Shown: positions 15,673 to 24,868, counted from the first letter of the stretch. The stretch is 34,882 nucleotides of DNA from Hyphomicrobiales bacterium (GCA_013911885.1 JACESI010000015.1:1-34882); one strand, 5' to 3'. Made by a program: numbers and translations. The notes: generated from the letters alone by a model not told the origin.

Positions 15673-15718
15673 AAAGGGGAGCTGTTTGACGGCCTAAGGT
15701 CACTTTTGAATGGTGTGT

Positions 15719-17071
15719 TCAAAAGCTAGAGGGCCAACCGCCAATGACTTTGGCCAATTCGACGCGTGCTTCCCAATAATCGGCAGCAGCATCAATTGCC
15801 GCGAGTTTGGCTTCACTGATGGCAACTTGTGTTTCGAGAAATTCTGCGGCTTGTATTGAACCGGAATTGAAGCGCTCCTGAGCTAACGCCGCACGGGTTC
15901 TACGTGATGGAACAAGCCTGTTTTGATGAGCAAGTGCCGTTTCCTGGCGGCTCAAAACCTGATGATGAACAGCTCTGACATCGGTTTCAACCGAATGTTT
16001 GAGCGCCTCTAAGCGACGTTCTGCTTCAATAAGTTCAGCGCGCGCGCGGGCTTTTTTAAATTGCTTGCGATCGAAAACCGGAACCTCGACAGAAAGGGAA
16101 GGACCGATAAAGCTTTCCTCGCCCTCATCTTCAAATTCTATTCCTAAGGCCGTTCTTTCGTCATTCAGAAGGCGTCCAGATTTCTGGAGAGCGATCTTTC
16201 GTATCTCTACCTCTTGTTCGGCGCGAATGAGGTCAAGACGCTGACGTTCGGCTTGGACAATCAAAGCGTCCGGACTGGCCTGATATGCGCTTACTTTTTC
16301 AATGGGAAGCAAGGTATCAAGTTTGGCATTCAGGGGAGATCCAATAAGCCCGGCAAGGCGAATGCGGGCGGCATCACGTTCGCCAGCCTCGGCTTTGCGT
16401 TCGATTTCGGCCTTGATGAGCGCCGATTGGATTTCTGCAAAATCAGCACTGTCTGTGGTGCCAGTCGCCTCGAGGCGACGAACGGTTTGCAATTGTCGGT
16501 GCGCGAGATTGACAATTTCCTCCCGGGCCTTCAGGCGCGCTTTTGACTGGGCCAGACGAAGGTAAGCACTTGTCACCTCATTGGCATGTTCGATCACACT
16601 TTCTGCAACTTCAATCTGAATGGCTCGAAAGTCTGCGCGTGCTGCTTTGATCCTCGATTCGCGATAGACAAGATCAAGAATGGGATAGACGGCACCGATC
16701 GCAAAACGGGTTGGGTCGGGTGTGACGGCCGCGCCAATAACATTGTCCAATGTCGGGTTTTTCAGGAGACTGGCCTGAAGAACATCGGCCTGTGAGATTG
16801 CAAGGCGGGCATATTCCGCTTGAAGCGCGGGGCTGTTGGTAAGAGCGACATGGAGCGCGCGATCAAGGCTTAAGCCATCTGTCGGCTGCGCGTGCGTCTT
16901 TACCTCAGCAGCGATTGCCGTGTCTGCTTGGGTGACCACATGCAGATCTGCGCCGCCCCGTTCAACAACCAGTGTGGATACTTCATCAAAGCCTGTCCCA
17001 ACATCAATGGCAGCACATCCGGTAAGACTGATAAGGCTGACTGCAACCCCAAACTTGACTAGCCAAGACAT
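15719..17071 (-). CDS. TolC/CusC-type outer-membrane efflux lipoprotein
   Basis: A 450-residue outer-membrane channel subunit. The N-terminus is a lipoprotein signal, LISLTGCAA with lipidated C19. Two outer-membrane efflux (OEP) repeats follow: LSLDRALHVALTNSPALQAEY near residue 68, and a second helical repeat around residues 270-440 with GPSLSVEVPVFDR. The length and lipid anchor match CusC/CzcC partners of heavy-metal RND pumps. The ATG has GGTGGGA upstream. It is the last gene of the efflux operon, 29 bp after the frameshifted gene. It could also serve the nearby type I exporter, which has no outer-membrane partner of its own; that is only a possibility. Confidence 0.88.
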   Translation of the reverse strand: MSWLVKFGVAVSLISLTGCAAIDVGTGFDEVSTLVVERGGADLHVVTQADTAIAAEVKTHAQPTDGLSLDRALHVALTNSPALQAEYARLAISQADVLQASLLKNPTLDNVIGAAVTPDPTRFAIGAVYPILDLVYRESRIKAARADFRAIQIEVAESVIEHANEVTSAYLRLAQSKARLKAREEIVNLAHRQLQTVRRLEATGTTDSADFAEIQSALIKAEIERKAEAGERDAARIRLAGLIGSPLNAKLDTLLPIEKVSAYQASPDALIVQAERQRLDLIRAEQEVEIRKIALQKSGRLLNDERTALGIEFEDEGEESFIGPSLSVEVPVFDRKQFKKARARAELIEAERRLEALKHSVETDVRAVHHQVLSRQETALAHQNRLVPSRRTRAALAQERFNSGSIQAAEFLETQVAISEAKLAAIDAAADYWEARVELAKVIGGWPSSF

Positions 17072-17100
17072 AAGTATCCCACCCCATTACGATGACCTGA

Positions 17101-17534
17101 TCAGCTTTTTTGCTGAGATTTATTTCCAAGAAATGCCAACAGCGCAGAAACTTCAAAGCGGCCTTGAAGGGGTTTGTTTCCTGGGATCGAGACAATGGCG
17201 ATGACGGTATAAGGCCCCGCATCAGGAATTGCGAAACTATCCCCTAACACATTGTCGGCGACTGGATTAAGTTTGACTGCGTGCTTCTTTGTGCCTGCGA
17301 GAATGATCAGACTGGCGCTGGCGGCAGAAACGTCGACCGCGGCCCCTGCCGCATCTGTAACAAACAGGCTGATCATATTGGCTTTCATGACAAGTTCGAG
17401 ATGGACGTCACCAAGATCGGTCAGTGGCCACCATTCGGACCAGCTTTTACTTCATGTGCGGATACGGCGACGGTAAGGCTGGCTATCACAATGAACGAGG
17501 CAATGATGCGATGCAAAATTGAAGTGTAAGACAT
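17101..17534 (-). pseudogene. Frameshifted periplasmic metal-operon accessory protein
   Basis: Two frames together give a small secreted protein. Frame one starts at 17534 with a GGAG ribosome site and a signal peptide (RIIASFIVIASLTVAVSAHE), runs to GPNGGH and meets a TGA near 17,422. One base off, the second frame continues seamlessly as TDLGDVHLELVMKANMISLFV and runs to 17101. Restoring one base gives about 144 residues. The family motif GPNGGxxxDxGxxHxELV is known from small periplasmic proteins in heavy-metal RND operons; function unknown. A single-base loss fits either a real mutation or a sequencing error. A downstream ATG (17388) would yield only the leaderless C-terminal 95 residues. 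Confidence 0.78.
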
Positions 17535-17543
17535 GCTTTTCTC

Positions 17544-20500
17544 CTAGTAAGCTTCCTTCAGTCCATGCTTCTGCTGGTGTTCCTTTAGCTGCTCTATGGC
17601 ACCGCGCCCGAAATAGAGGAAGAGGATCGGTGTCAATATCGCGTCAATGATGGTTGCGGTGACGAGGCCGCCCAGAATAACAACGGCAACGGGATGAAGG
17701 ATCTCTTTGCCGGGGTCATCTGCTCCGAGAACCAGCGGCACCAAGGCAACGCCAGCGGATAGTGCAGTCATCAAAACGGGTGTCAGCCGCTCTTGTGACC
17801 CACGCAGAACCATTTTGGTGCCGAAGGTCTCACCCTCATAGAGAACCAGATTGATGTAATGACTGATCTTCAAAATACCGTTGCGGGTAATGATGCCGGC
17901 AAGGGTTATGAAGCCGATCATGGTGGCAAGAGATAGGGGTTGACCGGACAAAATCAGCGCAGCCACACTGCCAATAAGGGCCAGAGGAATGTTTCCAATG
18001 ATGATCAGTGCAAGCGCCGTTGATCGATAGCGTGTATAGAGCACAATGAAAATCAGGCTGAGAGAAATCATCGCAAGCACACCAATCAAGCGCGTTGCTT
18101 CCTCTTGCGCTTTGAAAGTGCCTTCCAATGCGACCGTATAACCGGGTGGAAGGGTAAAGGCAGCTAACCTGTCACGGATGGCTTCAGCAATCGCTGCTGT
18201 GTCACCGCCGTCGGAATTGCCAAAGACGGCAAGGCGTCGGCGTCCGTTTTCACGCAGGATCTGGTTTGGACCTTCAGTCTCACTGACATTGGCAATGAGA
18301 CCGACGGGAACGACACCTTGCTCTGTATTGATAAGAAAGTTCTCCAGCCCATCGCGCGTTCGGTCTGCATTTCCTGTTTGTAGAACAAGATCAAAACGAC
18401 GGGGACCATCAATGATTTCACCGAGTGCGCGTCCTTCGGTTATTTGCCCCAGTGCTACCGTGGCATGACTTGGAGAAATACCGTAGCGACGAGCCCGCTC
18501 ATAATCCGTGACGACCTGAATCTGTGGAATTTGAACCTGCCGTTCCACCTGCAAATCAACGAGGCCCGGCACATCACTCATGGTGACCCGGAGTTGCTCT
18601 GCAAGGGATCGAAGCGTATCCAGGTCGTCACCAAAGACTTTCAACACGATCTCGGCGCGGATGCCGGAGAGAAGATGGTCCAGCCTGTGAGAGATAGGTT
18701 GCCCGACATTGGTTGACGCGGGCAGTATTGCCAGTCGCTCCCGAATATCAGCAAGCACTTCTTCGCGGTCACGTTCTGAAGGACGCAGATCGACGTCAAT
18801 CTCGCTTGAATGAACCCCTTCGGCATGTTCATCCAGCTCGGCACGGCCCGTCCGCCGCCCGACTTGCAGGACTTCTGGAACTTCCAGAATGAGTTGTTCC
18901 GCCTGCCTCCCAAGTTCATCGGCCTGGTTTAACGAAACGCCGGGCTGCAGCAGGAAACTAACCGTTAGTGACCCCTCATTGAAGGGTGGCAGGAAAGAGC
19001 GTGGCAGGGTCGTGACTGCCATGATCGACATCACCACAGCCGTTACCGATGCGATAATGGGGATCACAGGCCATCGAAAAGCCAGCTTGAGTGCTTTGCC
19101 ATTGATCCATTTCAAGAAACGCATCACAAAACTATCCTTGTGATCCAGGCTCCTCATCTTCGGCAAAAGATAAGAGGCAAGCACGGGTGTAACGGTGATT
19201 GCGACCAAAAGACTGGCAAGAATTGAAATGATGTACGCAATACCGAGAGGCGCGAAAAGGCGGCCTTCAATACCGGAAAGCGCAAAGAGTGGTACAAAGA
19301 CCAAGATGATGATCATCGTTGCATAGATGATACCGCTTCGAACCTCCTGACTTGCATCCGATATCACCTGGATCGTTGATCTGGGATTGCCTTGCTGGCG
19401 GTTCTGTTTCAATCGTCGCATGATATTTTCAATATCAACAACCGCATCGTCCACGAGCTCGCCAGTCGCAATTGCAAGTCCACCAAGCGTCATCGTGTTG
19501 ATCGTCATGCCGAACATACGAAACACCAGAACCGCAATCAGGATGGAAATCGGTATCGCGAGAAGGGAAATCGCCGTGGTTCTGAAGTTAAGAAGAAAGG
19601 CAAAAAGAATAATTGCAACGACCGCTGCCGCCTCGACAAGAACCCCTTTCAGATTTTCAATAGAAGCATCGATGAAGTTTGCCTGTCTGAACAGAAGCTG
19701 GTTGACTTTGATATCGCCTGTCATCGTCGTTTGTAGTTCATGCAGGGCTCTTTCAACCTGTTCTGTCAAAACAAGGGTATCGATGTCTGGTTGTTTTTGA
19801 ACGGATAAAACCACCGCAGGAGCAGCTTGAAAACTGGCATCTCCCCGCTTGGTCCTTGCGCCAAATCCAACTTGAGCGACTTGATCGAGGCGAATAGCCC
19901 GCCCATCCTGTTGAGCCACAGTGACAGATTTGAGATCTTCTAGAGAGGTCGTGCGACCAATGTTGCGCACCAGATATTCACGGTCATTCTGATCAATAAA
20001 CCCACCACCGGCATTCTGGCTGAAATCTCTGAGCGCACCCTTTATATCTTCAACTGTAACTTCAAGATTACGCATCCGGATTGCATCGGGTGTGACCCGA
20101 TACTGTCGAACCTGACCACCGATCGGGATGACTTGCGCGACGCCTGGAATGGTCAGGAGGAACGGACGTACCGTCCAGTCTGCCAGTTCCCGAAGTTCCA
20201 TCGGTGAGGCTTCTTTGGAAGTCATGGCAACCAGCAGGATTTCGCCCATGATGGAGGATATGGGGCCGATCAACGGCTCCACGAATTCAGGTATTTGTCG
20301 TTCGATTCCGTTCAGCCGCTCTGTGACGAGCTGACGATTTAGATAAATATCTGAACCCCATTCAAATTCGACGAAGATAAGACCTAACCCGATACCGGAT
20401 GTCGAGCGTACACGCGTTACACCCGGAATGCCGTTCATGGCGGTTTCAATCGGAAAGACGACCAGCTGCTCGACCTCTTCAGGCGCAAGGCCACCTGCTT

Positions 20501-20654
20501 CGATATTGATCGTAACTGTTGGTTTGTTCAGGTCAGGAAAAACATCGACGGGTAGTTTTTGCAACGAGACGAGGCCATAGGCGATAACGACGACGGCAGC
20601 CGCAAGAATGAGAAGCCGGTTGTTCAGGCTGAAATTGACAATTACCCCAAACAT
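17544..20654 (-). CDS. Heavy-metal efflux RND pump (CusA/CzcA family)
   Basis: A 1036-residue inner-membrane proton-driven pump with the full RND layout: first span near residues 10-30, large periplasmic loop, spans 2-6 near 335-500, second loop, spans 8-12 near 850-1010. FPDLNKPTVTI and ITRNGILKISHY are typical of the HME (heavy-metal) branch. In span 4 (about residues 394-408) the proton-relay motif reads GELVDDAVVDIEN, with two adjacent Asp, unlike the DFGxxxDGAxxxxEN of CzcA or the single-Asp Cus type. Metal choice is therefore open. It overlaps the fusion-protein stop by one base (TGATG), and its own stop is 9 bp before the accessory gene. It forms a tripartite complex with its neighbours. 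Confidence 0.93.
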   Translation of the reverse strand: MFGVIVNFSLNNRLLILAAAVVVIAYGLVSLQKLPVDVFPDLNKPTVTINIEAGGLAPEEVEQLVVFPIETAMNGIPGVTRVRSTSGIGLGLIFVEFEWGSDIYLNRQLVTERLNGIERQIPEFVEPLIGPISSIMGEILLVAMTSKEASPMELRELADWTVRPFLLTIPGVAQVIPIGGQVRQYRVTPDAIRMRNLEVTVEDIKGALRDFSQNAGGGFIDQNDREYLVRNIGRTTSLEDLKSVTVAQQDGRAIRLDQVAQVGFGARTKRGDASFQAAPAVVLSVQKQPDIDTLVLTEQVERALHELQTTMTGDIKVNQLLFRQANFIDASIENLKGVLVEAAAVVAIILFAFLLNFRTTAISLLAIPISILIAVLVFRMFGMTINTMTLGGLAIATGELVDDAVVDIENIMRRLKQNRQQGNPRSTIQVISDASQEVRSGIIYATMIIILVFVPLFALSGIEGRLFAPLGIAYIISILASLLVAITVTPVLASYLLPKMRSLDHKDSFVMRFLKWINGKALKLAFRWPVIPIIASVTAVVMSIMAVTTLPRSFLPPFNEGSLTVSFLLQPGVSLNQADELGRQAEQLILEVPEVLQVGRRTGRAELDEHAEGVHSSEIDVDLRPSERDREEVLADIRERLAILPASTNVGQPISHRLDHLLSGIRAEIVLKVFGDDLDTLRSLAEQLRVTMSDVPGLVDLQVERQVQIPQIQVVTDYERARRYGISPSHATVALGQITEGRALGEIIDGPRRFDLVLQTGNADRTRDGLENFLINTEQGVVPVGLIANVSETEGPNQILRENGRRRLAVFGNSDGGDTAAIAEAIRDRLAAFTLPPGYTVALEGTFKAQEEATRLIGVLAMISLSLIFIVLYTRYRSTALALIIIGNIPLALIGSVAALILSGQPLSLATMIGFITLAGIITRNGILKISHYINLVLYEGETFGTKMVLRGSQERLTPVLMTALSAGVALVPLVLGADDPGKEILHPVAVVILGGLVTATIIDAILTPILFLYFGRGAIEQLKEHQQKHGLKEAY

Positions 20655-22438
20655 CAGCGCACCTGATTTAGAAAGCTTGCGCCTTCGGCGACAAAACGAT
20701 CATCTTCCGTTAGCCCGGCCTTGATTTTCATCAGCGTGCCGTCAACGGGCTCTGCATCGATGATCTGGGGACGGAAAGTTTCAGGCGCCTCTTGAACCCA
20801 GACGACCAGCAATCCGGATGCGCCGCGCACGACAGCATTTCGAGGAATGAGAAGGCTTCGCTCTTTCTTTTCCCCTTCCAAGATCACCGTAACGGGTGTT
20901 CCTAGTGGAACAATCTCTTCTTTTTGAAGACGGAAATAGAGTGTCTCCGCTTGAGCCGTCAACGATAGTGAACGGGTTATATAGGTGATTGGCACGATGT
21001 CATTCTTGGGCAAGAGTGCGCGGGCATTGGAGGTGAAGTCTGTCCATTGTCCGGGATAGGCAATAGCTTCCACCCAGACACGTTTCGGATCAACGATCTC
21101 CATTACCGTGTCACCGGCTGCAACAACTTGACCGGCGGTTACGTTTACATTTGCAATGGTTCCAGAACGGCTTGCTTCAAGATCAAGGGGTCCAAAACTG
21201 ATCGCTTTGAGAGCATCGCGGCGACTTGTCAGGGCGTTAAGCTGGACTTCGAGTTCTTCAATGGAGCCTCTCGAGACCGCGGAAAGACCAATGCCGCTTT
21301 GACCGGCAACCTGCACTTCAGAAGCAGCCTGAAGACGCGCTAGACGTTGTTGTGTAATTGCAAGTTCCTGTGTAAGGGCTCCAAGCTGCTCAGCCATTCC
21401 TGCTTGCGCTTCAAGCGTTAAAACAGGCGTGAGCGTTGCGACCCTATCACCAGAGTTGACGATCTCTCCAATGGTTGGCAGGCCACTTGGCGGAAAGCCG
21501 ATGCGACCATCACGAACTGCTTGTACGACACTGCGAAACGCCGGGTCGGAAATTGTCTTTCCTAAAAGACGCTGGGTTTTGGGTGTATCGCTGAATTTAA
21601 CGACTTCTGAACGAATATTCAAAAGGCGTTGCGTTGGTTTTGGAAGAAAAACCGAGCCATCCGCGAGACGTTGCGGTTGGTTTCCAGTCTGAACAAGCGG
21701 TGTCTTCTCGTCGCCATGATCATGCCCCTCATGGGCCGTGACTGGCGTGGAGAGTGAAACAAGACAAAGCGCAATTATTGCGCTCAAAACAGGGAAAGCT
21801 TTATTTCGAAGGAGCAAACCCAAAACAAGGCCGGCGCTGAAGACACCAATAAACAGATAGCTGTTATGAACCTTCGAAAGGAACGCACCGATTGGTGTCA
21901 AGACTGGCGAAATATAAGCGTGGGTGGCCGCAGGCAGATAAATTTTCCACCACGCAAGAGCGTGATCGTTCGCAATCACCTCTGTTTCCGGAACCACCAA
22001 TTGTGCCAAAATCAAATCTGCATCGTCATTTGCTGTAATTGAAACGATCAGATCATGCGTTCCGCTCTTTGCGACCCAGTCAGCACTTAATGCATAAGTT
22101 CCTGGCGACACCTCTTCCGCGATCTGATTATCGACACCCGCAGTAATATCAATCAACGCTCCTTCGATTGGCGAATTATTGTCAAACCGATCAAGATAAA
22201 GCGTGAGTTTTTTACCGTTTGCCTGTCCCACAAGCTGAAACAATGACGACTCGACCGCAAAGCGCGGGCCGCCAACCGCCACGGTCGACTCTGGTTTCTT
22301 CTCACCATGGTCATGACCTTCATGGGCAAGGCTGTGCGGTGGCACAATAATCATGGAAAAGAGAAACAGTGTGCCGAAGCAAGCGACACGCATAGCATTA
22401 CGGGTGAAGCGCCCGATACTCGACAGATCGAATGACAT
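20654..22438 (-). CDS. Long heavy-metal membrane fusion protein with two His-rich segments
   Basis: A 594-residue adaptor, far longer than the usual 350-420. Residues about 1-38 are a signal peptide, then HEGHDHGEK, a beta-rich domain (about 50-160), a segment of two hydrophobic spans (about 190-232), and a second HEGHDHGDEK at about 235. The HlyD/CusB-like core follows from about 260: RLLNIRSEVV, IGFPPSGLPTIGEIVNSGDRV, a coiled coil around 340-400, FGPLDLEASRSGTIANV (lipoyl half) and a barrel domain to the end. Each His motif sits directly after a hydrophobic, export-like stretch, suggesting fusion of two once-separate proteins. The start at 22438 precedes a good signal; further upstream codons lack support. 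It is coupled to the pump gene by TGATG. Confidence 0.88.
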   Translation of the reverse strand: MSFDLSSIGRFTRNAMRVACFGTLFLFSMIIVPPHSLAHEGHDHGEKKPESTVAVGGPRFAVESSLFQLVGQANGKKLTLYLDRFDNNSPIEGALIDITAGVDNQIAEEVSPGTYALSADWVAKSGTHDLIVSITANDDADLILAQLVVPETEVIANDHALAWWKIYLPAATHAYISPVLTPIGAFLSKVHNSYLFIGVFSAGLVLGLLLRNKAFPVLSAIIALCLVSLSTPVTAHEGHDHGDEKTPLVQTGNQPQRLADGSVFLPKPTQRLLNIRSEVVKFSDTPKTQRLLGKTISDPAFRSVVQAVRDGRIGFPPSGLPTIGEIVNSGDRVATLTPVLTLEAQAGMAEQLGALTQELAITQQRLARLQAASEVQVAGQSGIGLSAVSRGSIEELEVQLNALTSRRDALKAISFGPLDLEASRSGTIANVNVTAGQVVAAGDTVMEIVDPKRVWVEAIAYPGQWTDFTSNARALLPKNDIVPITYITRSLSLTAQAETLYFRLQKEEIVPLGTPVTVILEGEKKERSLLIPRNAVVRGASGLLVVWVQEAPETFRPQIIDAEPVDGTLMKIKAGLTEDDRFVAEGASFLNQVR

Positions 22439-22502
22439 GGAATTCTCGCATCCCGGCAGACAAAATCTGCCTGTTAAAACCAAATTTTATCGATTTTCGG
22501 TT

Positions 22503-22931
22503 TTAGACGCGCGGAGGCGGCGTATTTGGCAGGTTCAAAGCTTCAAGAGGCGAAACGTAATGCCGCCAAGCTTGATTATCTGACTGGCGGTATCCGGGAT
22601 GATCGATAGCAAATACACTCGATAAGGTCACGCAACAGGCGGCACAGGCGACAGAACAACAACCAGATTCACAATTCACGCCATCGCCATGAGGCCTTTG
22701 ATCTGATTGAGTCTTCGCGGCTTGATCGTGGATTTGGTTCTGCTGCCCGACCGATGAGGCCGTCATGTCAATGCCAGTTACAGCCTGGCCAGTTACAGCC
22801 TGGCCAGTCACAACCTGGCCAGTCACAACCTGATCGTGACCATGGCCACCATGAGCGCTTGCATCATCAGTGAAAAACGCACCGACAAATAGCACAGAAA
22901 CAAAAAAGAGTATGATTCTCAAAAGGGCCAT
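22503..22931 (-). CDS. Small His/Cys-rich secreted protein of the efflux operon
   Basis: A 142-residue protein from the ATG at 22931. It has a signal peptide (MALLRIILFFVSVLFVGAFF, cleavage near DASA), then HGGHGHD, a short five-residue repeat (QVVTG/QAVTG), a polar stretch and a Cys cluster CESGCCSVACAACC around residues 86-100. The His and Cys pattern suggests metal binding or sensing in the periplasm. A TTG start six codons earlier is possible; neither has a strong ribosome site. It lies 64 bp upstream of the fusion-protein gene and is the first gene of the operon after a CueR-like promoter. No named family recognised. Confidence 0.7.
   Translation of the reverse strand: MALLRIILFFVSVLFVGAFFTDDASAHGGHGHDQVVTGQVVTGQAVTGQAVTGIDMTASSVGQQNQIHDQAAKTQSDQRPHGDGVNCESGCCSVACAACCVTLSSVFAIDHPGYRQSDNQAWRHYVSPLEALNLPNTPPPRV
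22774..22833. repeat. Four 15-bp tandem repeats inside the His/Cys-rich gene
   Basis: Four head-to-tail 15-bp units: two identical copies of CCAGTTACAGCCTGG, then CCAGTCACAACCTGG, then a copy ending in A. Each encodes five residues of the form Q-(V/A)-V-T-G on the minus strand. As the unit is a multiple of three, copy number can change without breaking the protein. Confidence 0.9.
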
Positions 22932-23121
22932 CCGTAAGTATCGGACCAAATTACGAATTGTTTCAAGTCACGACGGGTAATATGAACAATCATAACCTTA
23001 CCAATATCAAAGGTTTTTTCCATAAAATCCGTGGATATCAAATCAGGGACTTTCGTAATACTTCGTCACGATGCGACAATATAGGATTATGCTTTAGACA
23101 TATTCCCATACCTTCATAGGC

Positions 23122-23152
23122 AGGTGTAATCCCTCCACCACTGGAAGGTCAA
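23122..23152 (-). promoter_or_regulatory. CueR/MerR-like promoter of the efflux operon
   Basis: On the minus strand TTGACC (23147-23152) is followed after 18-19 bases by TACACC/ACACCT (about 23122-23128). The spacer contains the dyad CCTTCCA-GTGG-TGGAGGG (23131-23148), with 6 of 7 pairs matching. The ACCTTCC...GGAAGGT style is that of CueR operators. It points to the His/Cys-rich gene about 190 bases downstream. The half-sites differ from the MerR site at 13385-13415, so a different regulator is expected; none is encoded near it. The 190-base leader (22932-23121) has no gene. Confidence 0.72.
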
Positions 23153-23497
23153 GTCTTTTTTTAATTTTTGAGAAAGATTGTCGCGCCTTATGCGTGGCTT
23201 GGCGTATTTTGCTTCGATCAGCGACTGGAATATGCCGTAGGGCAGGGCGTATTCAGCGGAACATCTCGCTCCGACACGGGCGAACGAACCGTTTGGAGAA
23301 ACAGCATCTTCGGTGCATCGCACGCGGTTGACCTCTGTCGTTCATGTGCTGCGGATGATTTGGCATTCAAGGCTCAAGAGCACCTGTCACGGGCATACAC
23401 CGCGACAAAAGCCGTCATCCTGTCGAAAACGCCTTCGCGATACTATAGCTTCTCATATCGGCACATTTGTTGAAGCAGAAGATTCTGATTTTACGCT
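23153..23497. other. Unassigned gap between efflux and secretion operons
   Basis: About 345 bases without a recognisable gene. A 101-codon plus-strand frame (23168-23473) and a shorter minus-strand frame exist, but neither has a family resemblance or a clear ribosome site, and the composition looks non-coding. A divergent metalloregulator would be expected here but is not found. Confidence 0.4.
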
Positions 23498-24868
23498 CTA
23501 ATTTTCACGCCATGCACGGTTCATGCTCTCGACGATCGGCTGCACCAGATACTGTATCGCCGTGCGGCTGCCGGTCGTGATCATGACTTCTGCCGGCATG
23601 CCGGGATAGAGCCTGGCTTCACCCAAGCGTTCAAGTTCATTTTTCTCAACGGAAATACGCGCGACATAGTGCGCCAGCCCCGTTTTTGGATCTTGCACAA
23701 TATCCGGTGAGACATAGGACACCTGACCGATCAGAAGCGGCGTTGTGCGCTGTTTGAATGCGGTAAAGCGAATATGGGATTCCTGATCGAGGCCCACATT
23801 GTCGACATCTTGCGGCTGAATTTGTACTTCGATCAAAAGGGCATCCTGATCCGGGACAATCTCAAGAATCGTATCGCTCGGGCGGACAACCGCTCCGACC
23901 GAATGGGTGGTCAGGCCAACCACCGTTCCGCTAACCGGGGCAATGATTTCAATGCGCTGCAAAACATCGAAGGCGGCTGAATATTGTTCGCGCAAATCGG
24001 CAAGCGCCGAGCGCGCGGTGCCAATATCATTCAGCACTTCTTGACGAAATTCTTTTTCGCCTTGAATGATCTGGAGCTTCGTTTCTCCGATACTCTGCAT
24101 TGAGCGTGCTATATTGGCTTCTATGGCGCCGATATTTCCTTCCATCTGCACCGCCTCGCGATGCAAAGCCAGCATACGCTGCTGGCTTACATGGCCATTT
24201 TTGAACAATGAATCGAGACTTTTAACTTCTTGATCAATAATGACTTTACGGCGCTTTTCTGAATCAAGTTGCGCTTCAAGCCCAATGACTTCCTGTTGCA
24301 ATTGTTCGACACGGCGTTCCAGGATATCGACCTGACCTTGATTGGTTAAACGGCGTGCCTCGAATGTCATGGTTTGACCTTCCAGAAGCTCTTGTACGGA
24401 AGGCGTTTCTTTGCGCGCCAGAAGTTCATCGGGATAGTCAACTGTCGATGCCCCCGATAATTCTGCCTTGAGGCGTGTCAACTGGGCTAAATTCTGATCA
24501 ATCCCGGCGCGCAGGATCTCGATACGCGCGCGGGCGCGGGTCGCGTCGAGTTTGATCAGGGTTTGCCCCGCTTCGACCTGGCTGCCATCACGCACCAAGA
24601 GTTGATCGACAACCCCACCCTCGAGATGGGCAACCTGTTTGCGGTTCGTATCGACCGTTACCTGACCAAGCGCGATAATGGCACTGGTAATGGGGGCGAC
24701 GAAACCCCAGCTGCCAAGCGTGCCAATGACCAACAGGATACCGGCAATGCCTGTGATGATCCATGGCTTGAAACTGACCGGTTGCGACTGGCGGCTGAAA
24801 GACGGAGCCGGTTGCCGCGCGCCAGCGATTGCCACCAGCGGTTTTGGCAGGTCATCAGGCTTTTGCAT
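23498..24868 (-). CDS. Type I secretion periplasmic adaptor (HlyD/PrtE family)
   Basis: A 456-residue adaptor joining the ABC exporter to an outer-membrane channel. The N-terminal cytoplasmic part (about 1-35) precedes one membrane span (WIITGIAGILLVIGTLGSWG). The first lipoyl half follows (AHLEGGVVDQLLVRDGSQVEAGQTL), then a long coiled coil (about 115-290), the second lipoyl half (IIAPVSGTVVGLTTHSVGAVV) and a beta-barrel domain ending in the conserved YPGMPAEVMITTGSRTAIQYL. Two in-frame ATGs exist (24877, 24868); either start overlaps the end of the ABC gene, so the two are translationally linked. The nearest upstream substrate is the giant RTX protein. Confidence 0.9.
   Translation of the reverse strand: MQKPDDLPKPLVAIAGARQPAPSFSRQSQPVSFKPWIITGIAGILLVIGTLGSWGFVAPITSAIIALGQVTVDTNRKQVAHLEGGVVDQLLVRDGSQVEAGQTLIKLDATRARARIEILRAGIDQNLAQLTRLKAELSGASTVDYPDELLARKETPSVQELLEGQTMTFEARRLTNQGQVDILERRVEQLQQEVIGLEAQLDSEKRRKVIIDQEVKSLDSLFKNGHVSQQRMLALHREAVQMEGNIGAIEANIARSMQSIGETKLQIIQGEKEFRQEVLNDIGTARSALADLREQYSAAFDVLQRIEIIAPVSGTVVGLTTHSVGAVVRPSDTILEIVPDQDALLIEVQIQPQDVDNVGLDQESHIRFTAFKQRTTPLLIGQVSYVSPDIVQDPKTGLAHYVARISVEKNELERLGEARLYPGMPAEVMITTGSRTAIQYLVQPIVESMNRAWREN

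Noticed and set aside
22774..22833. Possible CRISPR-like array at the 15-bp repeats.
   Set aside because: Units are contiguous without spacers and encode a repeated pentapeptide in frame.
23049..23060. Possible remnant of a MerR gene (minus-strand TATTACGAAAGT = YYES) downstream of the CueR-like promoter.
   Set aside because: Only four residues match, the frame is broken on both sides and the distance to any start is wrong; chance is a sufficient explanation.
23168..23473. A 101-codon plus-strand open frame between the efflux and secretion operons.
   Set aside because: No family resemblance, no clear ribosome site, and it overlaps promoter-like sequence on the other strand.
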